Shown here: in pieces, positions 1 through 6,253 of the stretch | Layout: the number at the start of each line of letters is the position of its first letter | Numbering within the stretch: position 1 is the first letter of the stretch | Source of the DNA: Acidimicrobiia bacterium | Lineage (GTDB): Bacteria > Actinomycetota > Acidimicrobiia > IMCC26256 > PALSA-555 | Direction of reading: 5' to 3' | NCBI GenBank assembly: GCA_017853455.1 | Contig: JAFMJM010000017.1 | Location: 1 to 19,410 of the forward strand | Length of the DNA: 19,410 nt | Position numbers and translations under genes: made by a program | Notes under the pieces: generated by a model | Seen by the model: only the letters and a program-made list of their open reading frames with translations | Told to the model about the DNA's origin: nothing | The model's database searches: none

Positions 1-8
1 CGGTCGGG

Positions 9-683
9 TCAGTTGAGCCGGGCGCGCAACCGGGCCAGGAGCGCCTCGCCCTCGGCCCGCTCCGCCGGCGCGATCCCCGGGATCGCGAGCCGCAGGCGCA
101 GGGCCCAGGTCGCCGACAACGGCGCCCGCGTCGAGAACGACGCCACCAGGTTCGCCAGGATCCGGGCGAGGATCGCGCGCGGCCCGACCGGATCGAGGTA
201 GGCGGGCACGAACGGTGCACCCGGGCGCAGCCGGTCGAAGAGCTGCCGCGCCCCCGCTGCATCGAGCGGCACGCCGGCGTGGAACGGATCGACGAACCCG
301 TCGTCGCCGCCGACCAGGAAGTGTCCGGGCATCCCCACGCCGACACACTCCACGCCGCAGCGACGTCCGACCTCGATCATCACGACGCTGAGGGTGATCG
401 GCATGCCCAGGCGACGTCGCAGCACCTCGTCGAGGTACGAGTTGCGCGGGTCGTGGTACTCGGCCAGGTCGCCCCCGAAGCCCGCGTCGACGAACAGCGC
501 GCGGGCCAGGTCGGCGATCCCGGTCGCGGTGATGCCCGCGGCGAGCCGGTCGAGCTCGGCGAGTGACGCCCCGACGTCGACGGGATGGTCGTGCGCCGCG
601 ATCAGCAACGCCGCCTCGTCGAGCGGGATCGCGTCGTCGGGCCGTTCGACGAGCTCGACGAACCGGGCGGTGGGGTCGGTCAC
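9..683 (-). CDS. SirB1-like transglutaminase-fold protein
   Basis: The 224-residue product matches the SirB1 / transglutaminase-core-2 family. Seen: a central block at about residues 77-125 with HDPRNSYLDEVL, RRRLGMPITLS, IEVGRRCGV and VGMPGHFLVG, followed by GFVDPF (about 129-134). In the family the GHF histidine and the VDP aspartate occupy the places of a transglutaminase His and Asp. Family members are cytosolic; their biochemical role is poorly settled and I do not assign a reaction. It is shorter than E. coli SirB1 (about 270 residues, recalled), mainly at the C-terminus, where the TPR-like part is reduced. The start is GTG (683-681), with no ribosome-binding site but a TACCGT box 6 bases upstream, suggesting a leaderless mRNA. 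It diverges from the Fur-family gene with 65 bp between starts. Family call firm, function uncertain. Confidence 0.85.
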   Translation of the reverse strand: MTDPTARFVELVERPDDAIPLDEAALLIAAHDHPVDVGASLAELDRLAAGITATGIADLARALFVDAGFGGDLAEYHDPRNSYLDEVLRRRLGMPITLSVVMIEVGRRCGVECVGVGMPGHFLVGGDDGFVDPFHAGVPLDAAGARQLFDRLRPGAPFVPAYLDPVGPRAILARILANLVASFSTRAPLSATWALRLRLAIPGIAPAERAEGEALLARLRARLN

Positions 684-689
684 GCGCGG

Positions 690-695
690 ACGGTA
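690..695 (-). promoter_or_regulatory. Probable -10 box (TACCGT), leaderless promoter of the SirB1-like gene
   Basis: On the minus strand TACCGT is followed by exactly six bases and then the GTG start at 683. The spacing places the expected transcription start at or next to the start codon. No Shine-Dalgarno sequence is visible in the gap. No convincing -35 hexamer was found, so the call rests on the TANNNT match and on the same spacing recurring at other genes in the window. Confidence 0.45.
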
Positions 696-736
696 GCGCC
701 CCGGGGGCGGCCGGTCGTCGTGGCGGCGTCCGGTCC

Positions 737-742
737 TAGAAT
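737..742 (+). promoter_or_regulatory. Probable -10 box (TAGAAT), leaderless promoter of the Fur/Zur-family gene
   Basis: TAGAAT matches the TATAAT consensus at five of six positions and lies six bases before the ATG at 749. The transcript would start at or beside the ATG, and no Shine-Dalgarno sequence is present. The -35 region (around 714-719) is not TTGACA-like. No Fur/Zur palindrome overlaps it, so autoregulation is not supported by the sequence. Confidence 0.5.
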
Positions 743-748
743 CCCGTC

Positions 749-1243
749 ATGGCGGCAACGGCCGGCACCCACCCCGACACGCACTCCGGCCATCGGCACC
801 CGACCGCCGACGTGGCCCTGCGCGACGCCGTGGCCTTGCGACTGCAGGGGGCCGGGCAGCGCTCCACCCCGGCGCGCGACGCGTTGGTCGAGGTCCTGGC
901 GGCGGCCGGGCGGCCGGTCACCATCCCCGAGATCCTGGCGGCCGGCGCCGGACTCGCGCAGTCGTCGGTCTACCGCAACCTCGTCGTGCTCGAGCAGGCC
1001 GGCGTCGTGCACCGCATCGTGACCAACGCCGAGTTCGCGCGCTTCGAGCTCACCGAGGACCTCACCGGCGACCACCACCACCACCTCATCTGCAGCGAGT
1101 GCGGTGGCGTCGACGACGTCCCGGCCGCACCGGCGATCGAGCAGGCCCTGCACCTCGCGGTCAGCGAGATCGAGCGGGCCACCGGGTTCTCGACCACGGC
1201 GCACCGCATCGACCTCGTCGGGCGCTGCCGCACCTGTCGCTGA
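749..1243 (+). CDS. Fur-family metal-responsive repressor, probably Zur
   Basis: The 164-residue protein has the Fur layout. An N-terminal winged helix runs over about 28-95, with the recognition segment SSVYRNLVVLEQAGVV at about 72-87. A C-terminal metal-binding and dimerisation domain follows, with GDHHHHLICSECGG (His109-112, Cys115, Cys118) and a terminal CRTC (Cys160, Cys163). Two CxxC pairs form the structural zinc site in Fur, Zur and PerR proteins. The start ATG is chosen because a TAGAAT box precedes it by six bases. In the same window a znuCB operon carries a Fur/Zur-type palindrome in its promoter, which makes Zur the likeliest specificity; Fur or another subtype cannot be excluded from sequence alone. 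As a zinc-loaded repressor it would block znuCB when zinc is sufficient. Its stop lies 3 bp from the stop of the convergent TlpA-like gene. Confidence 0.85.
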   Translation: MAATAGTHPDTHSGHRHPTADVALRDAVALRLQGAGQRSTPARDALVEVLAAAGRPVTIPEILAAGAGLAQSSVYRNLVVLEQAGVVHRIVTNAEFARFELTEDLTGDHHHHLICSECGGVDDVPAAPAIEQALHLAVSEIERATGFSTTAHRIDLVGRCRTCR

Positions 1244-1246
1244 CCG

Positions 1247-1969
1247 TCAGCCGGCGTTCGACGACGCGCCCGACGACGGGAGCGGCACCGGCTTCCCGGC
1301 CGCCAGCGCCGAGAACATCGCCGGGAGGTCCTCCTCGGGGATCTCACCCGAGGTGCGGGCCGCCACCTTGCCGTCGGCACCGACCCACACGAGGTACGGG
1401 TACCCGGCCAGCCCGTAGGCCTGGGCCGCGTTCTGGGCCCTGTCGTCGACCAGGACGTCGCCCCGGAACTTCTCGCGCGCGATCCACGTGCTCGGCGGGT
1501 AGTTGGGAGCGGCCTGGTCGGTGCCCGTGGTGACGGCCACGACCGGCACCCCGGCGTTCTTCCCGGCCCGCTCGACCGCGACCAGGCGTGGCAGCTCGGC
1601 CTGGCAGTGGGGGCACCAGTGCGCCAGGAACGCGAGCACGTAGGGCTTGCCCGTGACGCCACCGGCGGTGGAGGTGCGCGCCTGGAAGTCGACCGAGCCG
1701 ATCTCGGGGGCGGCCAGGCCGACCGCCGGATCGGTGGCGGCGCCGGTGTAACGGGGCAGGGCGGTCCCGGTGACGGTGACCTCGGGGGAGACCTCGAGCT
1801 TCGCCTTGGGTCCGGTCGGGTCGGAGCCGCCCACGGCCGAGAGCACCACCGCCAGGACGCCGGCGAGCACGACCACGCCGATGACGGTCGGGAACACCCA
1901 GTTCCGTCCCGTTCGCCGGACCGGGGTCCGGGTCGGGGTCGGGCGGGGCGGGGGCTTCTTGGCGCTCAC
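1247..1969 (-). CDS. Membrane-anchored TlpA/thioredoxin-like protein
   Basis: The 240-residue product has a basic, proline-rich cytosolic tail (1-23), one membrane segment (about 24-47) and an extracytoplasmic thioredoxin-fold domain (about 85-225). Seen: FLAHWCPHCQAELP with redox Cys119 and Cys122 (CPHC), and the cis-proline loop GYPYLV (Pro191). CPHC resembles DsbA-type active sites more than the CGPC of thioredoxin, so an oxidase or thiol-exchange role outside the membrane is plausible. It is the last gene of the copCD-dsbB-tlpA operon, 44 bp after dsbB; the adjacent DsbB is the natural partner to re-oxidise it. GTG at 1969 is chosen because GAGAGGAA lies a few bases upstream and because longer in-frame starts would run into dsbB. 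Confidence 0.85.
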   Translation of the reverse strand: MSAKKPPPRPTPTRTPVRRTGRNWVFPTVIGVVVLAGVLAVVLSAVGGSDPTGPKAKLEVSPEVTVTGTALPRYTGAATDPAVGLAAPEIGSVDFQARTSTAGGVTGKPYVLAFLAHWCPHCQAELPRLVAVERAGKNAGVPVVAVTTGTDQAAPNYPPSTWIAREKFRGDVLVDDRAQNAAQAYGLAGYPYLVWVGADGKVAARTSGEIPEEDLPAMFSALAAGKPVPLPSSGASSNAG

Positions 1970-2013
1970 GGCGTTCCTCTCGTCGGGGCGTGGGGTGGGT
2001 CGCCCCGGATCGG

Positions 2014-2604
2014 TCAGGGGTTCCCAATATGCCCGGTGTCGTCCACCCGGAGCAGGTCGCGACGCTCGGCCGCCCGGTCGACGAGCAGCAGCACCCCGAC
2101 GAGCAGGAATCCGCTCAGCGCCATGAACGCCAGGGTGACGAACCCGAGCGTCTGGAACCACGGCACGCTGCAGGGTGCGGCGTCGGAGCACGAGCTGGTG
2201 CGCTCGAAGAAGTGCACCCGCTCGACGAGCCAGTGGTAGCCCGACAGCGGCGCCCCCACCACGACGAACGGCCAGGCGTAGGCCCGCACCCCCCGGTCGC
2301 GTCGGAACACGCCCACGAGGAGCACGACCGCCAGTGGGTACATGCAGATCCGCTGGTACCAGCACAGCCGGCACGGCGTGTAGTGCGCGATCTCCGAGTA
2401 GTAGAGGCTGCCGAGGGTCGCCACCACCGCCACGAGGCACGCGATCCGCCGGGCCGACGGGCCGACGGTGTCGACGACCGCGTCGCCGAGGCGACGCACC
2501 GGCGGCACGAACCGCCCGACGGCGAGCAGCACCGCCGCGACCACCGCCACGTCGGCGAGGAGGGTGAGGGCCGTGAAGAAGGCGTTGGCGGTCTCGGTGG
2601 TCAT
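2014..2604 (-). CDS. dsbB: Disulfide bond formation protein DsbB/BdbC family
   Basis: The 196-residue integral membrane protein has four to five hydrophobic segments. It carries the family's two cysteine pairs: CRLCWYQRICMYP (Cys78, Cys81, facing the quinone) and SSCSDAAPCSVPWFQ (Cys139, Cys145, facing the extracytoplasmic partner). In this family electrons pass from a DsbA-like thiol oxidase through these cysteines to quinone. The N-terminus is extended by a hydrophobic segment (about 10-30) ahead of the usual four. ATG at 2604 lies only 4 bp after the copCD stop, so the two are very likely co-transcribed and possibly translationally coupled. The TlpA-like CPHC protein next downstream is the likely substrate partner. 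Confidence 0.93.
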   Translation of the reverse strand: MTTETANAFFTALTLLADVAVVAAVLLAVGRFVPPVRRLGDAVVDTVGPSARRIACLVAVVATLGSLYYSEIAHYTPCRLCWYQRICMYPLAVVLLVGVFRRDRGVRAYAWPFVVVGAPLSGYHWLVERVHFFERTSSCSDAAPCSVPWFQTLGFVTLAFMALSGFLLVGVLLLVDRAAERRDLLRVDDTGHIGNP

Positions 2605-2608
2605 CGGC

Positions 2609-4312
2609 TCACGACGCGGGTGCGATGCGGACGGATCCGTGGAGGACGACCCGTTCGGGGCGGTCCGTCGGGCCGGTCACCACGGTGACGGTGACACCCC
2701 AACGGCCGGCCGTCGGGATGGCGACCCCGGGCGAGAACGCGTGTCCGGGGCCCAACGTCCGCAACGGTACGGCCGTCGGTCCTCCGGCGCCCGTCGGCGG
2801 GTCGAGGGTGAGCTCCACCGCGGGCACCGCGAGCACCGCGCCGCGCCGCGAGGTGTAGACGTGGACGTCGTCGGATCCGACCCGGCCGGGCACCACGCTG
2901 ACGTCGACCCGGACCCGCCGATCGGTCAGCACCGTGTCGGCGGAGCCCGACCGGTCGGTGACGACCCGCGCCGGCGGGGCCGCCTCCACCAGCAGGGCCG
3001 TCGCGGCGAGCACGACGGCGGCCAGGACCACCTCGAGCCCGATCGACCGGCGCAGCGAGCGGGTGTCGTCGCCCCGGCGCAGACGGTCGCGGACCCCGAC
3101 CGCCACGGCGAGCACCAGGGCGACCACGACGACCTTCACGACGAGGATCCGGCCGAAGTCGGTCGACCGCAGGGCGTCGAGGCTGCCGACGAGCCGCCAC
3201 GCCTGCAGCACGCCGGTCGCGACCAGCGCTGCCACGCACCACCACGCGGTCCGCGAGAACCGCGTCACCGCACCCGGAGCACCGGGGTCGTCGTCGGTGA
3301 GCACGACGTTCCACACCACCGCGAGGCCACCCAGCCACACCGCCATCGCCGCCACGTGCACGACGTCGAGGGCGATCGCCGCTCCGCTGCCGTCGCCGGA
3401 CGCGGCGTGGCCCGACAGGGCGGGTGCCGCGACGAGCGCACCGCCCAGACCCACGGCCACCGGGGCCCACCAGCGGGGCAGGGACCGCCCCGATCCGGGG
3501 CCGCTGCGGAACAGCACCGGCACGCAGACCAGCGCCACCACCAGCACGAGCGCCCGCACGACCCACACCACGCCGAAGCGCGTCCCGAGCGTCACGCGCC
3601 AGAGGTGCGGCGCGACGAGATCGGTCGGCCCGCCGCCGCGTGAGTACGCGCCGAACACCGCGAGTCCACCGACCGTCGCCGCGAGGAGCGCGACGAGCGC
3701 ACCGACCACGAGACGACGGACCCGGCGACGGTCGCGCGCGGTCGGCCACACCACGGCTGCGAACCACACGCCCCCGACCGCCACCGCGAGGGCGGCGAAC
3801 CCCACCCACCGGGTGATCCCCCACACGACGGCGATCGAGCGGTCCGGCCGCCGCTCGGCGAGCAGCCGTTGCGCCAGGTCCACCGTGGTCGCGTCGGCGG
3901 GCGCGGCGTCGCCCACGCGGAACGTCCAGGTGCCCCGGATGCTGTGCGTGTCCTCGGTGACCGCGTTCCAGGTGACGATGTAGGTGCCGTCGGGCAGGGC
4001 GTCACGCACCGGGAGGACGAGCCGCTCGGGCGACGGCTGGCGGAGCCGTCCGGTGGCCACGCGTCCACCCTGCCCGTCGTAGAGCGTCATGCCGCCCAGG
4101 CGCACGTCGACGCGCTCGGTGAACCAGATGCGCACCGACCCCGGCGAACGCGCGAGCACCGCCCCGGCGGACGGGCTCGTGTCGACGACGTCGGCGTGGG
4201 CGCCGGCCGCCACCGCGAAGGGACCCCCGAGGGCACCGAGCGTGGTGATCGCGAAGGCCACGACGGCGAGCCCGCGTCGCAGGCTCGGACGGGCCGGGGG
4301 TGCGCCGGGCAT
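2609..4312 (-). CDS. CopC-CopD fusion, copper-binding and copper-transport membrane protein
   Basis: The product has 567 residues. A signal peptide (about 11-38) ends AAGA and would leave His39 as the mature N-terminus (HADVVDTSP), as CopC needs for its Cu(II) site. The CopC domain (39-134) also has DTHSIRGTWTF with Asp121 and His123, the other expected ligands. A CopD-type domain with about eight membrane segments follows (about 160-435), then an extracytoplasmic beta-rich domain (about 440-567) resembling the YtkA/CopC-like tails of such fusions. CopC/CopD proteins are linked to copper uptake or handling at the membrane. ATG at 4312 is preceded by GGAG with an 8-base spacer. It heads the operon copCD-dsbB-tlpA and diverges from the unknown WHDHRxHWM gene 48 bp away. 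I give no symbol because fused forms are named inconsistently. Confidence 0.92.
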   Translation of the reverse strand: MPGAPPARPSLRRGLAVVAFAITTLGALGGPFAVAAGAHADVVDTSPSAGAVLARSPGSVRIWFTERVDVRLGGMTLYDGQGGRVATGRLRQPSPERLVLPVRDALPDGTYIVTWNAVTEDTHSIRGTWTFRVGDAAPADATTVDLAQRLLAERRPDRSIAVVWGITRWVGFAALAVAVGGVWFAAVVWPTARDRRRVRRLVVGALVALLAATVGGLAVFGAYSRGGGPTDLVAPHLWRVTLGTRFGVVWVVRALVLVVALVCVPVLFRSGPGSGRSLPRWWAPVAVGLGGALVAAPALSGHAASGDGSGAAIALDVVHVAAMAVWLGGLAVVWNVVLTDDDPGAPGAVTRFSRTAWWCVAALVATGVLQAWRLVGSLDALRSTDFGRILVVKVVVVALVLAVAVGVRDRLRRGDDTRSLRRSIGLEVVLAAVVLAATALLVEAAPPARVVTDRSGSADTVLTDRRVRVDVSVVPGRVGSDDVHVYTSRRGAVLAVPAVELTLDPPTGAGGPTAVPLRTLGPGHAFSPGVAIPTAGRWGVTVTVVTGPTDRPERVVLHGSVRIAPAS

Positions 4313-4342
4313 GGGGTCGACTCCGGAGGGTGGCCGGGTCGC

Positions 4343-4351
4343 CAGTATCGT
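4343..4351. promoter_or_regulatory. Probable back-to-back promoter core between copCD and the WHDHRxHWM gene
   Basis: The only A/T-rich spot in the 48-bp divergent gap reads CAGTATCGT on the plus strand. It gives CAGTAT or TATCGT as a -10 for the plus-strand gene, whose GTG is at 4361. Read on the minus strand it gives GATACT as a -10 for copCD, whose ATG is 32 bases downstream. The copCD mRNA would have a short leader carrying GGAG; the plus-strand mRNA would have almost none. No clear -35 elements and no copper-regulator palindrome were seen. Confidence 0.35.
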
Positions 4352-4360
4352 CGCCGCACG

Positions 4361-5473
4361 GTGGACGCGAGGGAGCGGGGAACCGCATTCGGGGGTCGGT
4401 GGCGACGGCGCCCGCACCGCGTCACCCGTCTGGCCGCGGCGGCCGCCTTCTGCACGGTCGTGGTCGGCGGCTGGTTCGGGCCCTGGGTGGGCCCGGCGTC
4501 GGCCCACACCGTGGGGGGCGTCGCCGCCACCGACTACCGCACCCGCATCACGGCCCGGGCCGAGCCGTTCCCGGGCGTGACCGTCGCGCCGGTCGACTCC
4601 GGCAACCAGCTCGAGCTCACGAACGACGCTGCGCGCGACGTGGTCGTCATCGGGTACGACGGCGAGCCGTACCTGCGGGTGGGGCCGCGGGGCGTGTTCG
4701 AGAACCGCAACTCGCCGGCGACGTACCTCAACCGCAGCCGACTGAGCCCGGCACCCCCGCCCGACCGCGCCGACCCCGAGGCCGACCCGTCGTGGCGTCG
4801 GGTCGGCGACGGCCCGTCCGTCCGCTGGCACGACCACCGCGCCCACTGGATGGGCACGACCGATCCGCCGGCGGTCCGCCGGGACCCCGACCGGGCCCAG
4901 CTGATCCAGCGGTTCACGGTGCCGGTGGTGCGCGGCGACCGGACCGTCCGGGTGCGCGGCGACGTCTCGTGGATCCCCGGCCCCTCGCCGTGGCCGTGGA
5001 TCGGCGTCGCGGTCGTGCTGGCGGTGGCCGTCGTGGTCCTCGCCCGCACCCGCCGGGCCCCCGTGGCCATCGGCACCGCGCTCGCGCTGACGCTGGTCGC
5101 GGCGGTGGTCCACGCGGCGGGGTCCTGGACCACCGGCTCGGCCTCGACCGGCGGCCGGATCGGGGCCGCGGTGCCCACCCTCGGAGCCGTGGTGCTCGGC
5201 GGCGTGGCCCTCGCGCTCCTGGCTCGGCGGGGGCTCCGGGCGGCGGCGCCCCTGCTCGTGTTCGCGGGGCTGTTCGTCACGATCGCCATCGGCCTGGCCG
5301 ACCTGTCGGCGCTCTCGCACTCGCAGGTCCCGACCGTGCTCCCCGTGGGGCTCGACCGGGCGACGATCACCCTGGCGCTGGGCCTGGGTGCCGGCGTGAC
5401 CGTGGGGGCGGCCCTGCACGTCACCGATCGACGTCCCCGGGAGGGACCGACCGACCCCTCCGGGCAGGAATGA
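4361..5473 (+). CDS. Conserved actinobacterial-type membrane protein of unknown function, WHDHRxHWM motif
   Basis: The 370-residue product starts with a basic tail and a signal or anchor segment (about 22-48, ending ASAHT). An extracytoplasmic domain (about 49-208) has YDGEPYLRVGPRGVFENR, NSPATYLNRSR and RWHDHRAHWMG (His157, Asp158, His159, His162). About five membrane segments follow (213-352). I recognise the SPATYLN and WHDHRxHWM pattern as a recurrent actinobacterial hypothetical family, from memory; I know of no assigned function. The clustered His/Asp residues could bind metal, which would fit the copCD neighbour, but this is inference. GTG at 4361 is the start because longer in-frame starts lie inside copCD on the other strand. 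There is no Shine-Dalgarno sequence, consistent with a near-leaderless mRNA. Its stop codon lies inside the Zur-like box of znuC. Confidence 0.75.
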   Translation: MDARERGTAFGGRWRRRPHRVTRLAAAAAFCTVVVGGWFGPWVGPASAHTVGGVAATDYRTRITARAEPFPGVTVAPVDSGNQLELTNDAARDVVVIGYDGEPYLRVGPRGVFENRNSPATYLNRSRLSPAPPPDRADPEADPSWRRVGDGPSVRWHDHRAHWMGTTDPPAVRRDPDRAQLIQRFTVPVVRGDRTVRVRGDVSWIPGPSPWPWIGVAVVLAVAVVVLARTRRAPVAIGTALALTLVAAVVHAAGSWTTGSASTGGRIGAAVPTLGAVVLGGVALALLARRGLRAAAPLLVFAGLFVTIAIGLADLSALSHSQVPTVLPVGLDRATITLALGLGAGVTVGAALHVTDRRPREGPTDPSGQE

Positions 5474-5486
5474 GAATCACTCTCAT
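5470..5486. promoter_or_regulatory. Fur/Zur-type operator over the znuC promoter
   Basis: The site is a perfect inverted repeat, ATGAGA-ATCAC-TCTCAT, with 6-bp arms and a 5-bp centre. It resembles the TGAnAATnATTnTCA core of Fur-family operators, including zinc boxes of actinobacterial Zur. It spans about -28 to -12 relative to the predicted transcription start at the znuC GTG and touches the TATACT -10 box, an ideal place to exclude RNA polymerase. It also covers the stop codon of the upstream gene (5471-5473). A Fur-family gene at 749-1243 is the natural candidate regulator. Confidence 0.8.
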
Positions 5487-5491
5487 ATACT
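5486..5491 (+). promoter_or_regulatory. -10 box (TATACT), leaderless promoter of znuCB
   Basis: TATACT matches the sigma-70-type consensus at five of six positions and is followed by six bases and the GTG start at 5498. No Shine-Dalgarno sequence is present, so translation is predicted to begin at the 5' end of the mRNA. The -35 region shows no clear TTGACA. The overlapping Zur-like palindrome implies repression by a metal-loaded regulator. Confidence 0.6.
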
Positions 5492-5497
5492 GAGCCG

Positions 5498-6253
5498 GTG
5501 AGCGACGGTCCGGTCCTGGCGGCGCACGGCGTCTCCTTCGCCTACGGGGACACCCCCGTGGTCGATCGCGTCGACCTCGCGGTCGGCGCCGGCGAGTTCG
5601 TCGCCCTGGTCGGCCCCAACGGCTCGGGCAAGTCGACGCTCCTGCGGATCCTCCTCGGGCTGATCACCCCCTCGGCCGGCACGGTCGAGTGCCTCGGTGC
5701 GTCTCCGGCCGCCCTCCGCGAACGGTGGCGGGTCGGGTACGTCCCGCAACGCCACCTGCTCGACCTCGACCTCCCGGCCACCGTGGAGGAGGTCGTCGTG
5801 TCGGGCCGCACCGCCCGCCGCGGGTGGTGGCGGCTCGCCGGCCGGGCCGACCGCGACCTCGTCGACCACGCGCTCGAGGCGGTCGCCCTCACCGAGGTCC
5901 GCCACCGTCCCGTGTCGCAGCTCTCCGGCGGTCAGCAGCAACGCGTCCTGATCGCCCGGGCCCTGGTCGGCGAGCCGAGCGTGCTGGTGCTCGACGAGCC
6001 GATCGCCGGGGTCGACCACGCCTCGCAGGTGCTGTTCCGCGATTCGCTGGTCCACCTCGTCGAGCACCACGACACCGCCGTGCTCCTCGTGTCGCACGAG
6101 CTGGGTGCGGTCGCCGACGACCTCGACCGGGTGGTGGTCCTCAAGCAGCGCGTCGTCTTCGACGGCCCGCCCGCCGACCTCGCCGCCACCGGCGTCAGCC
6201 TCGGCGTGCACGACGACGACCTGCCGCGCTGGCTCGAGGAGCTCGGGCCGTGA
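5498..6253 (+). CDS. znuC: Metal (zinc/manganese) ABC importer, ATP-binding protein ZnuC-like
   Basis: The 251-residue ATPase has all ABC motifs: Walker A GPNGSGKST (39-47), Q-loop YVPQR (81-85), signature LSGGQ (142-146), Walker B VLVLDEP (162-168) and the H-loop VSHELG. Sequence type and size match the ZnuC/MntB/TroB branch, which powers zinc or manganese uptake with a TroCD/ZnuB permease. GTG at 5498 is chosen because the TATACT box lies six bases upstream and the protein begins properly there. The stop overlaps the znuB start by 4 bp (GTGA), so the two are translationally coupled. A Zur-like operator covers the promoter, which favours zinc over manganese. No substrate-binding protein gene is adjacent; ZnuA must be encoded elsewhere. 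Confidence 0.92.
   Translation: MSDGPVLAAHGVSFAYGDTPVVDRVDLAVGAGEFVALVGPNGSGKSTLLRILLGLITPSAGTVECLGASPAALRERWRVGYVPQRHLLDLDLPATVEEVVVSGRTARRGWWRLAGRADRDLVDHALEAVALTEVRHRPVSQLSGGQQQRVLIARALVGEPSVLVLDEPIAGVDHASQVLFRDSLVHLVEHHDTAVLLVSHELGAVADDLDRVVVLKQRVVFDGPPADLAATGVSLGVHDDDLPRWLEELGP

Noticed and set aside
749..1243. Classical Fur (iron) or PerR assignment for the regulator
   Set aside because: Not excluded by motifs, but the nearby zinc-type importer with a matching operator makes Zur the better working call.
3869..4360. A longer N-terminus for the WHDHRxHWM protein beginning at 3869
   Set aside because: It would overlap the CopC domain in antisense, has no family-like sequence, and puts the signal segment in the middle of the protein.
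2609..5419. A 936-codon minus-strand frame that would extend copCD upstream
   Set aside because: The extra N-terminal part is low-complexity shadow of the plus-strand gene 4361-5473. The ATG at 4312 has a ribosome-binding site and directly precedes a proper signal peptide.
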